Shown in pieces: positions 35,574-47,300 of a stretch of 64,000 nucleotides of DNA. The DNA is from Yersinia canariae. GTDB lineage: Bacteria > Pseudomonadota > Gammaproteobacteria > Enterobacterales > Enterobacteriaceae. The position numbers and the translations under genes are program-made. Position 1 is the stretch's first letter; every line of letters begins with the position of its first letter. The stretch lies in the NCBI RefSeq assembly GCF_009831415.1, contig NZ_CP043727.1:2852001-2916000 (forward strand). Direction: 5' to 3'. The notes below the pieces were generated by a model. It saw only the letters and a list, made by a program, of their open reading frames with translations, was not told the origin of the DNA and searched no databases.

Positions 35574-36812
35574 TTATGACTTCAGTAAGGGCGACTTTCG
35601 CGCTTCCAGTGCCAGCAAATATTTCGCTTCGTCGTACCGGGTTTTGGTCTTCCAGCAGCGGTAAATGATCCTTATCCATTTAAACGCCAGAGCCCGGAGC
35701 GCTGACTGATGAGATTTTCCTTTTTCTCGCTGCCCCTGATAATAAAGTCTGGCCCAGTATGATGAGTTAACCGTCTTGGCAGCCCATTCAACAAAGGTCT
35801 GCCTGACGAACTTGGCACATTGCCATCGCCAGTGAACCCAGGATTTCTGGCCACTTCGTTCTGTCACCGGTGCAATACCTGCGTAGTTTTGAATTTCTTC
35901 GGCGCTGTTAAACCGATCACGGTTATCACCAAGTGTAGCAAGCATTCGTGGGCCCATACACGGCCCCATGCCCGGAAGTGATTTGAACAGCCCCGCATCT
36001 GGCAATGTGTCAAACAGCGTTTCGATTCGTTCATCATAGGTTTTGATGATTTCACTCACGACTTTAATTTGTCTCGCCAGTGCTGTTGCCATCAAAGCAT
36101 TAGCCTCTATAACACTCGGATCTGTCGTCAACGGGATGGAGTTATCAATACTCGCAACACGCTGCTCGGTAAGGGCCATTGCGCGGCCACCTTTGGCATT
36201 GAGAAAGTTGCGGATCGTGTCGCGCCTAGCTCGTTTTAGTTGTTGCAGACTGGGCCATTGCATAATCAGTTCACACAATAGCAAGCTACCCCGATGTGAG
36301 AACCACTCCAGGGGCTGAGGATAATACTGTTTAAGTGTGTTGATTAGCCGGTTCACAAAACGGCGTTTATCTTCAACCAACTGACGACGCTGCTCAACCA
36401 GTTGCTGAAGTAAGCGAATATCCGCATTGTCGGGTTCAATAGCTTTTATCTTTTGGGGATAGCGCAGCATTAACTCTAATGCCAGCTCAGCATCCTGCGG
36501 GTCATCTTTAGCGCCACTGGGCGAGAAAGCCTGCCGGTAACGAGCCAGGGACAAAGCGTGGACGGGGAAAACGGTGATAAAGGGATATTTTTTAAGAGCA
36601 TACACCACGGGACCTTTCTTCAGCTCAACGGCAATAGCGATCCTGCCTTTTACCTTCTGGTGTAACTCGGTAAGCCAGATATCAAGCGCTTCTGCTGTAT
36701 GTTTAATCACATGGAACACGCGTTCACCGTTTTTAAACTGAACACAGACATCGTGTTTTTTATCTGCCCAGTCCAGACCAACGTGTACAGCAAACTGATT
36801 AGTCACAGTCAT
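35574..36812 (-). CDS. IS110-family transposase (DEDD)
   Basis: 412 residues from the ATG at 36812 (MTVTNQFAVHVGLDWADKKH), preceded by AAGGAG; the frame is open for 34 more codons upstream but lacks homology there. The N-terminal RuvC-like DEDD domain shows GLDWADKKHDVCV, the second acid in VELKKGPV, and AKDDPQDAELALELM; the C-terminal Tnp domain carries LPGMGPCMGPRMLATLGD and the serine region NYAGIAPVTERSG. IS110 enzymes recombine at short cores guided by a bridge RNA encoded in the element. Both domains look intact. Confidence 0.93.
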   Translation of the reverse strand: MTVTNQFAVHVGLDWADKKHDVCVQFKNGERVFHVIKHTAEALDIWLTELHQKVKGRIAIAVELKKGPVVYALKKYPFITVFPVHALSLARYRQAFSPSGAKDDPQDAELALELMLRYPQKIKAIEPDNADIRLLQQLVEQRRQLVEDKRRFVNRLINTLKQYYPQPLEWFSHRGSLLLCELIMQWPSLQQLKRARRDTIRNFLNAKGGRAMALTEQRVASIDNSIPLTTDPSVIEANALMATALARQIKVVSEIIKTYDERIETLFDTLPDAGLFKSLPGMGPCMGPRMLATLGDNRDRFNSAEEIQNYAGIAPVTERSGQKSWVHWRWQCAKFVRQTFVEWAAKTVNSSYWARLYYQGQREKGKSHQSALRALAFKWIRIIYRCWKTKTRYDEAKYLLALEARKSPLLKS

Positions 36813-37030
36813 CACCAACTCCTTTTTATCGGGGATTGGTATGCATTCCACGTTCTTCGAAAGAAATATAGCCAGCAGTTTATCTGCATGCCCTGAGTAT
36901 TCGTTAGCGAACATGGAGCACCTACTGGCTCGAAAGAAAAGCGGCGATCATCGCATGATTCTCGCTCAATATTCGTAACCAGTAAGCGCATACCCTGAAT
37001 CACTTCAAAGTGTAATTCTCAGGGTGCGAA
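36813..37030 (-). ncRNA. Candidate bridge RNA region of the IS110 element
   Basis: In the IS110 group the long non-coding left end, upstream of the transposase, encodes a bridge RNA with target- and donor-binding loops. Here about 200 non-coding bases lie upstream of the transposase start on its strand. They include a long hairpin at 36988-37028, GCATACCCTGA...TCAGGGTGC, with an inner CACTTCAAAGTG stem. Exact RNA ends and guide loops cannot be fixed by eye. Confidence 0.4.
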
Positions 37031-37155
37031 TGACTATATCTCGCTCGTTGCCGACTGTCATGCTGAATCGTGTTCTAACAAAGAACACGGCCAGATCAAG
37101 TCTGAGCCAATACATCTAAAGCGATGAACGGGCTCTTTGCCGCCCGCCCCCGCAG

Positions 37156-37200
37156 CCTGCGAATTTTTCCTTACACACAGTGCCACGAAAAATTCGCAGG
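37156..37200. terminator. Long hairpin after ardC
   Basis: Perfect 14-bp arms CCTGCGAATTTTTC (37156-37169) and GAAAAATTCGCAGG (37187-37200). It is 88 bp after the ardC stop on the minus strand and could end that transcript, though no T-run follows the stem. Confidence 0.5.
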
Positions 37201-37287
37201 GAGGTTATACCTTTAACACCACCACGACTCTGCCCACAGAAATATATGGTCAAAGCCACATTCCTTTGCGGCTTCCTCCTCCCGTCC

Positions 37288-38232
37288 TCAGGCTTTATCC
37301 ATCAAATAACGATGCGCTTTTGAGGCGGCGCTGGCCGCTTTGAAAACATAGCGCTTATCGTTTTTCAGCGCCTGGAGCCATGAGGCAATATAGCTTTCAT
37401 GCTGCACCTCTCCGATGATCCCCAGATCCGCCATCAGAAAAGCACTTCCCAGCTCCGCCACTAATTCCTCCTCCGCATAATCTGCACTGCCAAATTTCCC
37501 TTTCATTTCACGGTTAAGTCGTTTTTTACCACCACTCCAGTGAACCAACTCATGCAGTCCGGTAGCATAGAAATTAGCTGCATCTGAAAACAGATGGCGC
37601 TCTGGCAGCCAGACTTCATCAGTTGAGGGCCTGAAAAAGGCGTTTTGTCCTTTCTCAATGATGTTTGCGCCGCTCTTCTGGAACAGATTTTCAGCCTTCG
37701 GCAATGGGTCAAAGGTTGCTTCCGGGCTGACTGTTTCAGTTGTCAGCGGGAGGCCGTCAATTTGCTGAACGTTAAACACGGTGAAAGTTTTCAGCATCGG
37801 GATCTGGTCGATTTCGCCGTCTTCGTTTTCCTTCTCCAGAGTGGTGTAGAAAATAGCCGTTGTGCCGCGCTCTCCCTTACGGACATGACCACCTACTGCC
37901 TGTGCTTGTTTGTAGGTCATCCAGCGTGAATCACAGAAGCCCTGTTCTGATGCACTGCACCAGAGCAGCATGATATTCATTCCACTATACGCGATACCGG
38001 TTGCGAAGTTAGAAGGCAACCCAGACATGCCCGGCACTCGTTGCCACGGGCAAGACCATGGTTTTACACCTGCTTCAAGCGCTGCAATGATGTTGTCGGT
38101 GACGGTCTGATAAATATCTGTTCTGGTTTGAGAAAATTTCGTTTTTGAGGAGCCTGACTGCTCCAGCGGGGATACGCTGGTCGCCGCTGCGGTGTTAGGG
38201 GCGCTAGTCTGGGTATGCAGGGAAATCGTCAT
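37288..38232 (-). CDS. ardC: ArdC-like antirestriction protein
   Basis: 314 residues from the ATG at 38232 (MTISLHTQTSAP); the longer frame to 38313 lacks homology. The N-terminal ssDNA-binding domain (about 35-160, with TDNIIAALEAGVKPWSCPW and SGMNIMLLW) is followed by a zincin-like domain with HELVH at 227-231 and EELVAELGSAFL further on. ArdC proteins of plasmids and conjugative elements protect incoming single-stranded DNA from restriction. It stands alone on the minus strand between IS110 and a decayed gene. On an island that also carries a mobilization module, it fits an entry-protection role. Confidence 0.92.
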   Translation of the reverse strand: MTISLHTQTSAPNTAAATSVSPLEQSGSSKTKFSQTRTDIYQTVTDNIIAALEAGVKPWSCPWQRVPGMSGLPSNFATGIAYSGMNIMLLWCSASEQGFCDSRWMTYKQAQAVGGHVRKGERGTTAIFYTTLEKENEDGEIDQIPMLKTFTVFNVQQIDGLPLTTETVSPEATFDPLPKAENLFQKSGANIIEKGQNAFFRPSTDEVWLPERHLFSDAANFYATGLHELVHWSGGKKRLNREMKGKFGSADYAEEELVAELGSAFLMADLGIIGEVQHESYIASWLQALKNDKRYVFKAASAASKAHRYLMDKA

Positions 38233-38642
38233 GGTTTTTTCTCCGTCAGTGGTGTGATTTTCGTCTTCGTATCGCCTGACGGTTCGCTTTCCCGGCATCG
38301 TTCCGGCCAGCAAGGGCGCAGAATGCGTGCCATTTACCCTTGTGGGACGGGTTGTGTTGGGAAACGATTAACCGAAAGCTGATACGGGAACGGAAAGCAC
38401 GCGGGAGAAAAAACTGACACTGCATAGCCGTGCGTAGCGCCCCTTGCAACGCAGATGTGAAATGATTTTTTTAGCGAAATATGATCTTGAAGTATTTAAA
38501 AGTAGAACTTACTGCGAAAAATACCACAATAATTTACGGTCAACATAAAAATACGGCAAATATCAAAAAGCGTGTGGAAATAGAATAGGTGTACCGACAG
38601 GTGCAGTTATACAGACCTCTATTTTTAAGTGAGAATTAATAA

Positions 38643-40045
38643 CTAATCTTTGTTAAGCATGTTTACTTTAATCCAATTGGCGATGACTATTCTGATATAT
38701 TTACTAAGATTTACAAAGTCACTATTTTTTGTGTTAAATGAAAAATCTATATCACGCTGAAATTCAATTTCGCACTCATCAAAGAGAAAACTCCCAGCAT
38801 GGGAATGTTTAGAGAGAACACTGTAAAATAGTCTGTAAGTTCTTTATCAAAATCATTGTTACAATATTTAATCATAACCTCTGAAAATTTCATATTTTCA
38901 CAAATCCCTAATACCTCAATGGCGCAAACTTTATATGACTACGCCACCGTAGGATGATAACCTGCCATAGTTAACGCCAGATTGTAAAGGCGACAACAAG
39001 CAAGAAAGGATTCTTTCTTTTTTGAATCATGTAAAATTAGCACCTTAAAAAATTTACGAGTTTCTTTCGGCAACCTCATTTGATTAGTAAGGAAATTCAA
39101 CTCATCAGACAAAGGCGGAGGGGATATTCGATCTTTCGAACCTAAAGGTGACTTAATAGCATGCTCTCTGAATTTTTTCTCAAGAAAAGCACTATTTGAA
39201 GAACTTTCTAATATTAATGTAGAATAAAAAATCCAATCCTCCATCTTCTTTCGGCCCTGCAAAACTTAAAGAAATTAAACCTGCATTGGTAGAATCGACT
39301 TGTTCTTCATCATATAAGTCTTTTATTCCATAGTGGTTATCCTTTACCAATAGCTCTAGCTCTAGCTCTTCATTTACGATGCCAGTCCTGAAACGAACAG
39401 ATCTTGGTACGCCGTTACCATCTTTTATATTAAATATTCTAAATTCGGATTTTACCATATAAAAACCACAATCAAGAAGTGCTGAGAGATAAGCGTTCAC
39501 ATTGGCAGTGTTATTATATGCAATATTACGAGCGTGTTTAATATTCACTGCATGGACTTCTGTATCAAACATCAGTATTTGTTCAGATAAAGGTTCATTT
39601 CTAGTTGGCCAAGATTGAGGCTTTATAAGAAATTTATTTTCGAAATTAATAAAAATAACATCTTCAATTGCATAACAACACCTTGATATGTTCTGACTGT
39701 GTATTTTTTTAACTCCACATTATGGTCGCTAGCGATGACATCCTGAATTATACTGTGAGCAAAATACTTTAAAGTATATCGGTTAATTTCTCTTGGTTTT
39801 TCATAAAGAGATAAACGCACCTCATATATATAATCTGTATCAAGGACAAACTCGATATCAACATTAGCATCCTCACCTCTAACTCCACTATCATTTTGAA
39901 AACGAATGAACGTTGATTTGAAGATATTTCTAGTTGAAGAGGATATGTACTGACCGAATTTCTCTAAAGAAGAAGGAATTCTACTTAATATAAGCTCTTT
40001 GATTTTTATTTTTTGTTCAAGAGTATAATCCAACTGAAATTCCAT
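38643..40045 (-). pseudogene. Decayed unknown gene, at least three frameshifts and one stop
   Basis: Coding sense can be followed across four segments on the minus strand: 40045 to about 39680 (MEFQLDYTLEQKIKIKEL), a shift to the frame reading AIEDVIFINFENKFLIKP down to about 39250, a shift to EDWIFYSTLILESSS down to a TAG at 38941-38939, continuing in the same frame (SYKVCAIEVLGICENMKF), and a last shift near 38800 to HAGSFLFDECEIEFQRDIDF ending at 38643. Joined, it would be about 465 residues. I do not recognise the family. The AT-rich composition suggests foreign origin. The stretch 38233-38642 before it holds no gene. Confidence 0.7.
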
Positions 40046-40189
40046 AAAAATTCATGTTTGTTAAAATAATTATCAACATCTTCAATTTTCATTATGGTAA
40101 TAATTAGTCCGCACTCAAAACAACCGCTCCTAACTCTGTTCCATTTTTGCCAATTCACATTGACTTTTCATAGATTTTAAATTCCTACT

Positions 40190-41347
40190 TTATTCACAAT
40201 GCAAGTAAAACTGAAATGCCGATCTTTTTGGATCTTGTGTATCAATCACATAAAAATTTCGAGGAAAACTTCCTTCTACGCTTCGACCTAAGTGACTTAA
40301 ACCATACATTGATAAAAGACGCCCGACTATCCTTTCTGACTCAGGAAAAATCTGCGAGGGGATTCGAAATACCTTTATTGTAAAACCATTAGCAAGCTGA
40401 ACTCGAAGAGTGATTAAGCCATCCCACTCCTCAACGTCCAGTAACTGCCCGATAATATCATAGCCAGAAAACACAGGTCCAAACTGATGTTGCTGCAAGT
40501 GTTGCTGTAGCTTTTCACGATAAACAGGGCATAAGCAACGACTTATACATGTAACGCAATGTTTTCCAGTTTGTACAAGAGCTTCGGCATAAAAAGTCTT
40601 ATTCAACGGTAATGTATTGTTCAATCTACTAAGAATATGGATAAGTCGGTCATTCTGGATTGTATCCAGATGTCCCAACCAGCGGTCAGAAGCACCTGCC
40701 AGCTCTAATTCGATATCAACATCAGGAATCTGTTCTTTCACCATCATTCCATATGCCGCAATTTGCAGAAAGTAATGGTCTTTCGGCTGGTTTGTTTCAT
40801 CCAATACGTTGCCGGTTTTGAAATCTACGACCCGTATCGACCCCGAGTCTGTTTGATAAATCAGATCTGCTCTTCCAATCATATTGAACTTGGAGCTGGT
40901 AAGTAGTTTTTCTCTGCCAAAAGGAATTATGCCTTCTTGCTTTTCGAGCCTGATTGGCGAGTATTTTCCTCGCTCAGCAAAAGGTTTAGTTATCGATTTA
41001 GCATAGCGAACTTGTTCAAGCAGCATCTGACGGGATATTATTCCTGAAATGCCGTAACGTTGAAGAACCCATTCAGTAATGGGCCCTGCCCGTTTAGTAT
41101 TACTCAATGCACTAATGAAGGAACTCTCTAACAGCTCAACAAATGAGGCTGGCGTACCATCTAAATCCTTTTGCGATGTATTCGCCAACCAATGTACAAC
41201 ACTTCCGAGAATCGTCCGAGGATGTAATGATACCTGGTGGGTAGTATGTAGTTCACTCTCCAGTAAGTATCTCGCTGGGCATGCAATAAACACTCCTAGC
41301 TTAGACGGGATCGCCGGACGAGTACGCGTAAGTGTTATAGCATTCAT
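40190..41347 (-). CDS. PD-(D/E)XK nuclease, RecB/Cas4-like, with probable Fe-S cluster
   Basis: 385 residues. The RecB-family nuclease motifs are visible: H52 in GSVVHWLA, D161 in GRADLIY, D175-x-K177 in VVDFKTGN and Q195-x3-Y199 in LQIAAYG. A single cysteine at 23 (IACPARYLLE) and a C-terminal cluster at 264, 267, 271 and 273 (HCVTCISRCLCP) match the four-cysteine Fe-S arrangement of Cas4 and AddB. It starts 7 bp after the druE stop, so it is the last gene of the defence operon. It should cut or process DNA; in this context it may degrade phage DNA unwound by DruE. It is not part of the four-gene Druantia type II set as I know it. Confidence 0.85.
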   Translation of the reverse strand: MNAITLTRTRPAIPSKLGVFIACPARYLLESELHTTHQVSLHPRTILGSVVHWLANTSQKDLDGTPASFVELLESSFISALSNTKRAGPITEWVLQRYGISGIISRQMLLEQVRYAKSITKPFAERGKYSPIRLEKQEGIIPFGREKLLTSSKFNMIGRADLIYQTDSGSIRVVDFKTGNVLDETNQPKDHYFLQIAAYGMMVKEQIPDVDIELELAGASDRWLGHLDTIQNDRLIHILSRLNNTLPLNKTFYAEALVQTGKHCVTCISRCLCPVYREKLQQHLQQHQFGPVFSGYDIIGQLLDVEEWDGLITLRVQLANGFTIKVFRIPSQIFPESERIVGRLLSMYGLSHLGRSVEGSFPRNFYVIDTQDPKRSAFQFYLHCE

Positions 41348-41354
41348 ATCGCTC

Positions 41355-44300
41355 TCAATCCTCCTTATTACCGTCAGGGTTTCTTAGCTTGGTCATAACA
41401 GCCCCCATACGACGAGATAGATCAAAAGTACTGATCGTTTTTTTCTCCAGTTGCCACTCAAGGAATAACCTTTCAAGTTCAGGGTTAGCAGTAAAAACTC
41501 CATCCACGCTCCAGAATGGATGGGTCACCGCAACCCAGCGTTGTGGGCCAATGTTAATCAACGGAATATGGCCTACCACTCTAATTTCACTATTAAAGAG
41601 TGATGCCGCCTCTTCGGCTAAACTCACGGCATTTTCTCGCCAGTCAGCGATACCTGGAGCTGAGAAATCACCATTCAATCCAGCATCATAATTTTTATCC
41701 AGTAGCAGTTGAATAACATCCAGCCCAAGTCGCCAATCAAGCAACCCGTGATAAGCCTGATTACCATATCGGTGCAGGCAGTGATAACACGCCTGAATAC
41801 ATTTTTTCGGATGATCATTGTCCAGAAACTCTTTTAGCGGGAAGCCATTTTTGTTGCTGACAATAGCTTTCATTACCTCAAGAATTATAGGCGTACCGGA
41901 TGTTCCTTTCTGTTGTAGACGCTCGCATAATCCGGAACCATTAACCAGACGATCGGCCATTTGCAGTATCGATGCCAGCCTTCCGTCCGCTAATCGTTGG
42001 ACTCGCGGCTCCAGAATTTCGATTTCTTCAGGATCAATATCAAACAACTCTTTTGAAGCATAGTTAACAATAATAAATGCAGCAGAGAGCGCTGCGGCCC
42101 GGAATGCTGGCGTCTGTAACTGAAGACCAACAGGGGTGTTAACCACCATCAGAGCCAACAAGTCCGTCACTTTAGGTGCGGCAAGATAAAAAGAAGTTCT
42201 ACTTTCCTGCAAAGGTGTGAACCGTCTTTTCAATAAAGGATCAGTCTCAAGCAATTGGCTATCAACCCAAACGCGATTTGCCGTTAATGACTGATACACC
42301 CCCTCCTTTCTAAAGGGAACTCGTAAGTTTCCCTGTAGCGCATTGAAACCGCTCCACCGTTCATCAGCATAAGTGCCGCGATTAAGACGGTGAAGACAGA
42401 TTTGAGATTCAAGTTGAATAGCAACATTAGCATCAAACTCTGCCCCAGAAGAAAATGAGTATGCCTCAGCAATAGAAACTCGGCTGGCATTGGTCAGGGT
42501 TTGCTCGAGGTCCTCTTTGACAGATTTATCCTCCAGTGAGGTAAGAAACCCATAAGGTACATAACATTGGTACTGCTCAACATCATCTATCACCGCACCG
42601 CAAGAGGTGCATTCGCGGATCGTATGATTGATTGGAGTCCAGACATGACACACTGGACAGGCCGTCATCGTTCGACCTTCACCCAGTTCATTCACGTTAG
42701 AATCAAATTCTATAGATTTAGGATAGCGTTGCCGAAGCATCCCAGCATAGCCTGCCGTTAAGTAGCGCCGTTTGTCCTGTACCAAATATTTTCTCGGCGC
42801 AAATTCTTGTATCGCAATGTCCAGATCGCGATCCATGCTAGCAAATTGGATATCATTTTCATTAGTAGTAATGGCCCTGGTATGTAACAGACGCGTGCGA
42901 GTTGGCATGCCATACATCGGGAATTGCCCTCGCTCAGCCAATGCCTCTGCCAGCCCTTTACCTGCCATCGCATCGTCGTTTAGCGCTGCATCAATATCTT
43001 GTATCAGCTTGTCGGGGGTCAGTAATCGTACAATGTTTTGATAGAAGGATTGATCATCCGGCATGCAGACATGGGCAAATTCATCACGATCTCTCATCGT
43101 TGCTGTTAATGCCTGACGGATACGTGGTAGCCAGTCGATCCAATAGTCTTTTAGCCAGTCAACTTGAAAAAACTCGCCGTGGTTATCGGGTTTTTGCCTG
43201 TGTTCATCCACAGGCCATGACTGGTGTGAATTAATTGAGTTCTGTCTTAACCATTTGAACGCAGCCACCAACCAGACTTTGCGTACCAGTCGCTGGCAGA
43301 TCATTTCCAGCTTGGTGGTTAAGAAAGGCGGTGGTGGAAGGTCGCCAGTTATTTTTTCTGGATGGCGGAAGTAAAACAGATCATGGCTTTTGCTACGACA
43401 TGCAGTCAAAACGAAAGCAAAAGCCTGCCCACGTCGTCCAGCACGACCAACACGCTGCTGGTAGTTAAAACGCTGTGGTGGCATGTTGGCCTGAAAAACG
43501 GCACGTAAATCACCGATATCAACGCCAACTTCCATAGTGGTTGTGACAGAAAGCACATCAACAACGCGGGCCAATCTGTCCAGATCCTGGTCAGGTTCGA
43601 AGTCTTTCAGACCTGTTGGTAAAATATCATCATCATCTGCAATCAAAATACCTTTGAAACGGCGTAATCTTGCCGCTGGGTTTCCTGTCATGCCGGTAAG
43701 TTCTTCAGAACGCATACGACGGATGCCGGATGAGTATGAAATGCGTTTTCCGAGATAGTTTTGTTTTTGCAACATTCCAGCTTCGCCGGACGGTATTTCA
43801 GGCAACGGAGCATGGCAGCGGGTACAAATTTTTGCCCCCAAATGTAAGTGGACACGCCCGCACTTATCGCAACGCCAGAAACTATCGGCAGGATCGGTCA
43901 AGCGGAAGTGTACTTTACCAATATCAATAATGCCGCCTTGATGACCCACTAGCTCAAGCAGCGCAAGAAATTTATCGATTATAGAAGTATGGTCGCCACC
44001 AGAGTGTTGGCAAACCCGGCTGGCAAAACGGTGTAACCGGCTATTTGGAGAAACATCATCAGTGGAATGCCAGAGTGTTTCTTTGGTTGTGTATTGTGAT
44101 GGTTTTACACGGTAGGCATCGGCCTGTACACGTAGCATAGCGTCAAATATTGCCAGTTGTTGCCGTGTATAGTTGCCAGAAATTGGAAGACAAGGATAGC
44201 CCCATCCGGCCTCTTCCAGCGAGAAATACGTTTTACTGAACACGCTTTCACCCGCCAGTTTTCTCAAATCCCACGAGATCTCTTTGCGCGCAACATCCAG

Positions 44301-47300
44301 ATCGTCTTCATAAGAAGGATGCGCCTTCCAGCACCATTCCCCTTGAGGGTCTCGACTAAATAACTGCTGCCACACAAAAGTGGTGATATCTTCATGGTGA
44401 TTTGCCGGGTCAGGAACAGCAGTGATCCCCGTCCGATCGGTCGGGTGAATACCAGCTTCAACCAATTTAGCCAGCAGTCGGTTAAGCCGCTTACCCGATT
44501 CAGGCGCTGAGGGTTCCAGTATTTCACCCAGTGAAATACTGTCGGCCAGTGGCAGCTCCAATTTCTCTTCCAGCATGCGCCTCTCACGAAAAAAATGCTC
44601 AAGCTCCTGATCTTCTTCTGGCGTCAAACCGCCGGCAACCTCTTTATTGACTAATTCCTTTCTGCGCTTAACTAGCCCAGATAATTGTTCTTGCAGTTTT
44701 TCATACGAGCATGAGCCTACGGCTAGATCTTGTAGTGAATAGACAAGGATCTCCCTCCGGATATCATCATGATGCCCAGATTCAAGATCGAGCGCCGCTT
44801 TGGCCGCATCCTGTCGACTGTCGGAAAAAGTGACCAACCGTTCCTGATCGCCGGAACGTTGTAGCTCCGTCATTAATGTACTGGCGAGTAACTGTGTGGT
44901 TTTCGCAAAACCAACTCGGAATCCACGAATAGGTGACTGTTTTCCTTTACCATATTTGTACGAGGTTTCACATGCGGGGCACTGAAAAGGTAGCGAGGAT
45001 CCAGGGGACTGATTAGACGATTGATCTCTTTTCGGGGAGGAAAAGTCACCTGGTTTTACATAATAGAACCAGCCTGGAATATCAGTTTCAGCTAAGGGTT
45101 TTACGGGCGATATAGGTTGAATAGTTGCAGTGAACGGATCATAGCTTGCTTCTTGCCACTGACCAAAAGAGTCACTATCCGCAAGTTTTTCTTTACCCAA
45201 AGGCCAGAATCTATCTATGGTTGGCATAAATAAGGCATACTCTTCTGCTGAGCGCCGCTCAATCATGACCGATTTAGCATGTTCCGGAAGTTTTTCGGTA
45301 TCAGGATCGTTGGGTAATAGTTCTATACGACGGCTATCTATCGCGGAGAAAGCGGAAGGTTTACCTCCCAGAAATAGCGTAGCGCAGCATTCACAATAGA
45401 GTAATTCCACACACCGCGATCGCTTATCACCATACCGACGATTACCATAGCGGAAGCCGGATTCGACAGTCATGTCGGCAAATAACCATTGGTTTCTTTC
45501 GTCTTTATCTGCTTGTGGCGGTGATGGCAGCGGAGCAACATATAATCCTTCCAATGCGCGTAAAAATGCATGGGCACGGAAACGCGGTAGTACGATGTGA
45601 TCAGGAAAAGGATGTGCAAACCACTGCTGCCAACTATCAACCGTCGTCCGTATCAAGATTAGCGCACTGACACCCCTACGCGCATCAGGATGCTCCCCAA
45701 ATAGATTGCCTGCCAGTGCGTTGATAGCGGTTGCACGTAGAGATTTGTTATCATCAATACATCCTTTTTCCAGCATTCTGGCAGCCAATAAGACCGTATG
45801 CTGCGCCAATTCTTCTATAGCAACACCATCGCGGTAGCATCCCAGACTACGCGCTATGTCGCACCATATTACAGATGCCTCCGGTGACTTTAGTTTCTCA
45901 ACCGCCTGACAAAACGCAGGAAGATCGCCACAAAAACACGATATATCAACCAGTTCCTCGAGTTTTCCATCAACAATGCAAGCCCTCCAGTCCTTCGAGC
46001 TGGCATTCATTGGTAATCCGCGTTGCCCAAACATGCCCCATAGATAGTCAATACTTTGATTACCTTCCTGACCACTCACTGGGAGTGAAGCACTCGAAGC
46101 CAGAATTCGTAATTTGTGTCGATGTTGTGGTTGATCTAACCCCAGACGGTTGATCAAATGTTTAAGCAAATAGCTGACTTCAGTGCCTGCCGTGCCGCGC
46201 TGGAGATGCAGTTCATCGAGCACAAGGTAAAAGTAGGCGTTCGGATCGCGTTTAATCCATAGTTGGGTCTGATCAAAGATAGGATCGTCAATTTCACGCA
46301 CCAGCATAGTTGAAAGCATGCTGGTGTTGGTAATGAGGATATCTGGTGGCATCTTTTGCATTTCCCAGCGGCTAAGCACTTCACCTCCGCCTGGCCTAGG
46401 GAAATTGAACTGTAGATTATCATCCTTATCGAGGTTCCCTTGATGCACCGCCTCTTTATGGGTCTTTTCAGCAAATTGCATATATTCACGTAATTCAGCA
46501 ACTTTACCTGCGGCACGTTTTTTCTCTTTTGGCTCATTACCCTGTCGAGGATGATCCAACCACCCAGTCACTTTGGTGGCACTGGTATAACGACCAAAGA
46601 AAATACGATTGCCACCAAAATGGGAATCCATTACCTCATGAGCTTCATCAGAATCGAGAGCCCTGCGCATACGCACTAATTGATCTTCTACCAGCGCATT
46701 CATCGGATAGAGGATTAATGCTCGCACAGCTTTTGGCCTCCCAGAAGCAGGAGCTTCTCGATCTCGCATAAAGGTTGGTTGGGCATTTGGTTCACGCCAC
46801 CATGGTTGCCAACTTTTAAGTGCAGAACTTTGCGACCATTGACTTGCCTCTTTGGCAATTTGTGCCAGAACAGGTAGCAAGAAGGATTCTGTTTTACCAG
46901 AGCCCGTTCCTGAAGTAACAATACCGGGCATACCAGGTTGCACACCTCGTTGTAACATTTCTAATTGATGGGTATAAAGTTTAAAATGCCCTTTGGTCGC
47001 ATCCTTGGGATCGCGTGGCAAAAGTCCACCCAGACATAGATCGATAAACGCAGCCCTTTGCTGAACGGTAAACCCCGGCAGCCATTTATCCCCTTTAGAG
47101 GCATCCCGTAGATCACTAATGGTTAAATTATAATCCTTATATCTTGGCATCGGTTCCAGAAATAGATCCGCACATAACGTCCCTTGCTTTTCAAGTAATT
47201 CTCGGCGATACGCCTGAATGGCAGGAGAACCAATACGGAAGGCCGTCTCAAGATAAGCGATGTAAAAATCCCTTATTGATTCAAACGTTTCTAATGGGTT

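Noticed and set aside
39192..40045. Three separate small genes at 39623-40045, 39192-39572 and 38939-39262
   Set aside because: Translation continues smoothly across the ends in shifted frames and past their stops, which fits one broken gene better.
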